Source: Ovis canadensis (taxonomy: Eukaryota; Chordata; Mammalia; Artiodactyla; Bovidae). From it: a stretch of DNA of 64,000 nucleotides. Under the pieces are notes generated by a model that was given only the letters and a program-made list of their open reading frames with translations, was not told the origin of the DNA and did not search any database. Shown piece after piece: positions 59,966 through 64,000 of this stretch; the first letter of the stretch is position 1, and the number at the start of each line of letters is the position of its first letter. The stretch spans positions 14,342,001 to 14,406,000 of the forward strand of contig NC_091262.1 of NCBI RefSeq assembly GCF_042477335.2, in the 5' to 3' direction. The position numbers were made by a program, and so were the translations under genes.

Positions 59966-62640
59966 GCACGTTGCCTCCCTTGGAGTTAAGGGCGGGACTG
60001 GTTAGCAGTGAGTGCATCTCCCACTATGTCACACACGGGCATGGAGGAGCTAGGTCACCACCATTTGCGAGGCTCCCGTCTGAGGGTGGGCTGTGTACAG
60101 ACGTTGGAGCGGCTCTTGGAATGTGAGGTCCGTGGTGAAGTGCACTGAGGAGCATAGAGGCATCTGGGTTGTCCAGTGGTGGTTGAAGTCACAGTAGATC
60201 CTGGCTGAGCTCTTGTGCTCTTCACTCGGAAATTTGTGTTCCTCACAGTTCATGCTGTGAGTGGTCTAGTTGGGCCTGTTGTGCTATGAAAACCGAAGCA
60301 CGGAAGCTTCTGTGGATTCTGATTCGAACCCCAGGTCAGATCTGAGGTCCTCGCTGTTGGGGCCCTTTTAGTTGGTGAAATTCCTGTGTGCCCTCTGGGC
60401 TGCAGCGGTTGTAGGGACCTACAGGAACGGTGGCAGTTGTGCAAGGCAATAGGCCTTGTTTCTGCCCTTGGAAGTTCCTGAATTGCTACTGCTGTCACAG
60501 TGCTTGAGTCTTGGAGGCCACCATGGACTGTGAAGTGATCCCAGGCCTGCATTTTCCTGCAGGTTGGCCAGAGGCCTAGAGCAGAATGGTTGTGCAGGTG
60601 AGGAAAAGTGCAGTATGATTTCCTGGGACAGTATGTCTACTGAGGCTGTAGGCACTGTTGTTTTTTCAGTGATACATACTGTGGTCCTTTTGGAGCTGTC
60701 CTTGGCTGGATACAAAGGAGAGGGCCTTGCTGGTGATTGGGAGGCTCGGTGATAAGTGACCTTTGTGGCCTTGGTGACCAGCTACCAGTAGAATGACTCT
60801 CCAAGTGTATCTTTGGTGCCTTGAAGAGTTGCAGTAACAGAAGCCAGGGAGCCAGCCCTGTGGGTGGTAATGCAGTGTGTACACATGCCCCTTGGCTGCC
60901 ATTTGGCCCTGACCCTGGAATTAACAAGGTGTGTGAGTTCTTAAAGGCTGGGGCCAGGCAGACAGCCCTGATGACACCCAGGTGTTCTCCACACTGGCAA
61001 TGAAGCATCAACCTTCAAGGCCCTTGGTTGTGGTAGAGATTGGTCATTGGTTGACAGACCAGCACTGCCTCAGTGTAGGAGCCAGCAGCTCCCCTGGCAC
61101 TATGGCAGAAACCTGGCATATCCAAGGTCTTCTCCTGGCAGGTCTTTTGAAGTCTTCCCGGAAGCCGCTTTGGTGATCTGTGAGCCCTCCGTCATGTTGC
61201 ATAGCTGAGACATGGTGGAAAGGTGTGATGTCACCCTAGTCAAAGCCCACCTTCGTCCTGTGGGTCTTGCTGGGTGCTCATTGTCCCTTTGTGAGCTGAG
61301 GCCCTGGAAGCTTCCGATGTGGGTGAGTCGTCTTTTGGGTCAGGAGGAGTTCAATTTGGACCAAGCCCTGCATTTTGGGAGCTTTCTCTAGGGTGTGGTC
61401 GGTACCCAGGGTGCTGCATGCTGTGGATCTAAGGATAATCTGGCCAGGAAAGGGGTCTAGTTTCTGTGAGAGTAACCCTTGAATCCTGGTACCTGAGGAA
61501 GACCAAAGCCCATCTTGCACTTTCCGGCAGAGGCTGGACAGTGATTGAACTGACTGTGCAGGAAGAGATGCATCCCCTGAATTCTTTTGCTTGAGGGTGT
61601 GGTGGGCCATATCTGCCCCAGTGCCAAGTTCACCATACTATGTGGTTTTATGGGAAAGTTTCCTTGTTAGGGTAGGAGGTAGGACTTGTGACAAGGACCC
61701 CTGAGCTGTAGTAGTAGCTGGGGTAGTCACAGGGTACGTGGCATTCACACAGATGCTCCGCAAGGCGACCTTGTTCAGTCAGGTCCCTGTGCTTTCGCCA
61801 GAGTTCATGGGGCATGGAGATTGGGAGCCTAGAACCTATGTACGTAGCTCTGAAGTGAAATTTTGCATGGGGCTGGAGGAAGGTGCCAAGCGTCATCCCC
61901 CATTTTGTGGGTGGCAGGTCAGGGCTCCATTGAGATGGGACATGTGTTCAGACACCAAAGCTTTTGCACGCGGGCTCTGAGACCGGAGACACCCAGGAGT
62001 TTCCAAGGGAGCCCTAAAATGCCGGGAGTGCATCCTTTTTGGTATGCTGGAACACAGGTACTCAGCCCCACATCAAATTTCCTGCCACCCTGATCAGTTG
62101 GACATACACCCACAGGCACTAGAACCTAATAATTGCACTCTTCTGACAGATAGGTATCCAGTTGTCTGTACAGGATCAATACACTTGGCTTGGAGATACA
62201 GGCCTTCCCCCCATGAAGCATGTGCATTGATCTCGCTCAGTGAGAGACCGGGTACACATCTGAAGGCTGCCTGTGCTTTCTGTCTCCTTGTCAGGTGAAG
62301 TTGCCAGGCATGACTGTCCGTCACCCAGGAGACGAAGCCGCACCCGTGAGGTGGTGAATCGAGGTGCAGGGGAGTCTGACGAGAAGTGTGGCAGGCCCCG
62401 GTTGCTGCCAGTTCTTTTTGAATCACCAAGCATGGTATGCCTTCCCCTGCCTCAAGACGTCATGAATTTCAGGTTTCCTCAGACTGCTTGAGTGACTGTA
62501 CATATGGAGGGACCATTCCTCTTACTGAGAAGCCTGGGGGCTCTGAGTCCCCCAGCTGCTAGAGGACCTCCAGATCACTGGCTCCTCCTGGGAGTGGTGC
62601 TGCCTGCCCTGCGGAGGTGGGCAGCGAGCCAGCACGTGCT
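59966..62640 (+). repeat. SNORD116 array unit 9 (diverged)
   Basis: Near identity to the core ends at about 60075 (GGCTCCCG instead of GGCTCGCG). From there to about 62625 the unit is still collinear with the core but carries many substitutions and small indels; unit spacing is 2770 bp. Confidence 0.92.
62295..62497 (+). other. Candidate host-transcript exon, unit 9
   Basis: Acceptor 'CTTTCTGTCTCCTTGTCAG' ends at 62294; the donor position reads GTACAT at 62498, a weak site. The snoRNA starts 143 nt after the exon end. Confidence 0.35.
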
Positions 62641-62735
62641 CGGATCGATGATGACACCCTCACATGCATTCCTTGGAAAATCTGAACAAAATGAGTGAGA
62701 ACTCACTACCGTCTCCTCATCGAAACTGAGGTCCA
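62641..62735 (+). ncRNA. SNORD116: SNORD116 box C/D snoRNA, copy 8
   Basis: Identical over 95 nt to the copy at 46182. C box 62648-62654, D' 62682-62685, C' 62691-62698, D box 62726-62729. The perfect match extends to about 62626-62820, while the rest of the unit on both sides is diverged, which points to gene conversion or very strong constraint on this patch. Confidence 0.97.
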
Positions 62736-64000
62736 GCACGTTGCCTCCCTTGGAGTTAAGGGCGGGACTGGTTAGCAGTGAGTGCATCTCCCACTATGTC
62801 ACACACGGGCATGGAGGAGCCAGGTCACCACCATTTGTGAGGCTCCCGTCTGAGGGTGGGCTGTGTACAGATGTTGGAGCAGCTCTTGGAATGTGAGGTC
62901 CATGGTGAGGAGCACTGAGGAGCATAGAGGCATCCGGCTTGTCCAGTGTTGGTAGGAGTCGCAGAAGATCCTGGCTGAGCTCTTGAGCTCTTCGCTCAGA
63001 AATGTGGTTTCCTCCCAGTTCATGCAGTGAGTGCGCTAATTGGGGCTCTGTTGATGTCAGTTCTGAAGCAATGAAGCTTCTGTGGTTTGTGATTGGAGCC
63101 CCAGGTCAGATCTGAGGCCCTCGCTGTTGCAGCCCTTTGGGTTGCTGAGATTCCTGAGTGCTGTGTGGGCTGTAGCGGCTGCAGAGACCAAGGGAAATGG
63201 TGGCAGTTGTGAAAGTTAATAAGCCTTATTTCTGCCCTTGGCAGTTCCTGAATTGCAACTCTTTCACATGCTTGAGTCTTGGAGGTCACCATGGACTGTG
63301 CTGTGGTCCTGGGCCTGCATTTCTCCTGCAGGTTGGCCAGAGGCCCAGAGAAGAATGTATGTGCAGGTGAGGAAAAGTGCAGTGTGATTTCCTGGGATAT
63401 GTCCGCTGAGGATGCAGGCACTGTTGTTCTGTCTTCAGTGATATATACTGTGTTCCTTTTGGAGCTGCTCGTGGCTAGGTGCAGAGGACAGGGCATTGCT
63501 GGTGCTTGGGAGGCTCGGTAATAGTGACCTTTGTAGCCTTGGTGGCCTGATGCCAGTAAAAGGTCTTTCAAACTATATCTTTGGTGCCTTGAAGAGATAT
63601 AATAACTAGGCCTGGAGCCAGCCCTCTTGGTGGTAATAAGGTATGTGCACATGCCCTATGGCCCCCATTTAGCCGTTGGGACTGGAATTTACAAAGTGTA
63701 TGAGTTCCCGAAGAATGGGGCCAGCAAGACAGCCCGGATCCCACCCACGTGTTCACCACCCTGGCAGTGACATGTGAATGTTGGAAGACCATGGTTGTGG
63801 TAGAGATCCGGCATTGGTTGGCATACCACGCTGCTTCAGTGTAGTAGCCATTGGCTCCCCTGACATGAGGGTGGGAAACCTGGCAAATCCAAGGTCTTCC
63901 CCTGCCTGTTTTTTTGGAGTCTTCCTGGAAGCAGCCTTAGTGATCTGTGAGCACTTGGTGGTCTTGTGTGGTGGAGACGAACTGCCAGGCGGAATGGCAT
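62736..64000 (+). repeat. SNORD116 array unit 10 (partial, cut by the window end)
   Basis: Collinear with the core unit and diverged at 62821-63700, then closer again to the core from about 63716 on (compare 44506 onward). Its own snoRNA would lie beyond the window, so the array continues. Confidence 0.92.

Noticed and set aside
38447..64000. Array considered as a CRISPR-like or satellite repeat
   Set aside because: Unit length of about 2.7 kb, embedded C/D snoRNAs and eukaryotic SINEs identify it as a snoRNA gene cluster; no short repeat-spacer structure exists.

Overview
This window is vertebrate nuclear DNA from a ruminant (cattle, sheep, goat or a close relative). It holds RTE-BovB LINE pieces, Bov-tA and BOV-A2 SINEs, bovine-type L1 3' ends and a CHR-type tRNA-derived SINE, a combination known from pecoran ruminants. 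I see no convincing protein-coding gene. The recognisable genes are box C/D small nucleolar RNAs, all on the + strand. They identify the locus as the imprinted Prader-Willi/Angelman-type snoRNA region, within the long non-coding host transcript (SNHG14 type) downstream of SNURF-SNRPN.

Layout. Positions 1-30,000 are AT-rich intronic or intergenic DNA packed with repeats: a BovB fragment at the left edge, a short hAT-type DNA transposon with target-site duplications (7071-7255), a BOV-A2 SINE with target-site duplications (about 9913-10191), an old reverse-oriented L1 from about 10.4 to 17.5 kb broken up by younger insertions, another L1 ORF2 piece (19.25-19.8 kb), and a BovB nested in an older BovB (25.4-29.0 kb). 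At 30593-30659 lies a 67-nt box C/D snoRNA that I assign to SNORD109A; a small exon-like segment (29725-29765) precedes it. From 31.5 to 38.4 kb there are more SINE, L1 and BovB copies, including two BovB elements abutting head to head near 37.86 kb.

From about 38,447 to the window end (more than 25 kb) the DNA becomes GC-richer and is one tandem array whose full unit is about 2.74 kb. Each complete unit carries one 95-nt SNORD116 snoRNA. Starts of intact copies are 39677, 46182, 48919, 51657, 54395, 57133, 59871 and 62641. A degenerate copy lies at 43450, and one copy was removed by a deletion near 42420. Units between about 43.9 and 60.07 kb are nearly identical (spacing 2737-2738 bp), which implies recent expansion or ongoing homogenisation. 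The left-edge units and the unit after 60.07 kb are older and diverged. An exon-like segment, with a conserved polypyrimidine/AG acceptor and a GT donor about 143-144 nt upstream of the snoRNA, recurs in each unit.

How it works together (inference from the known human and mouse locus): one long paternally expressed + strand transcript would be spliced through the repeated host exons, and each intron would release a SNORD109A- or SNORD116-type C/D snoRNA. Long open frames inside the array recur only because the unit recurs; I do not regard them as genes.
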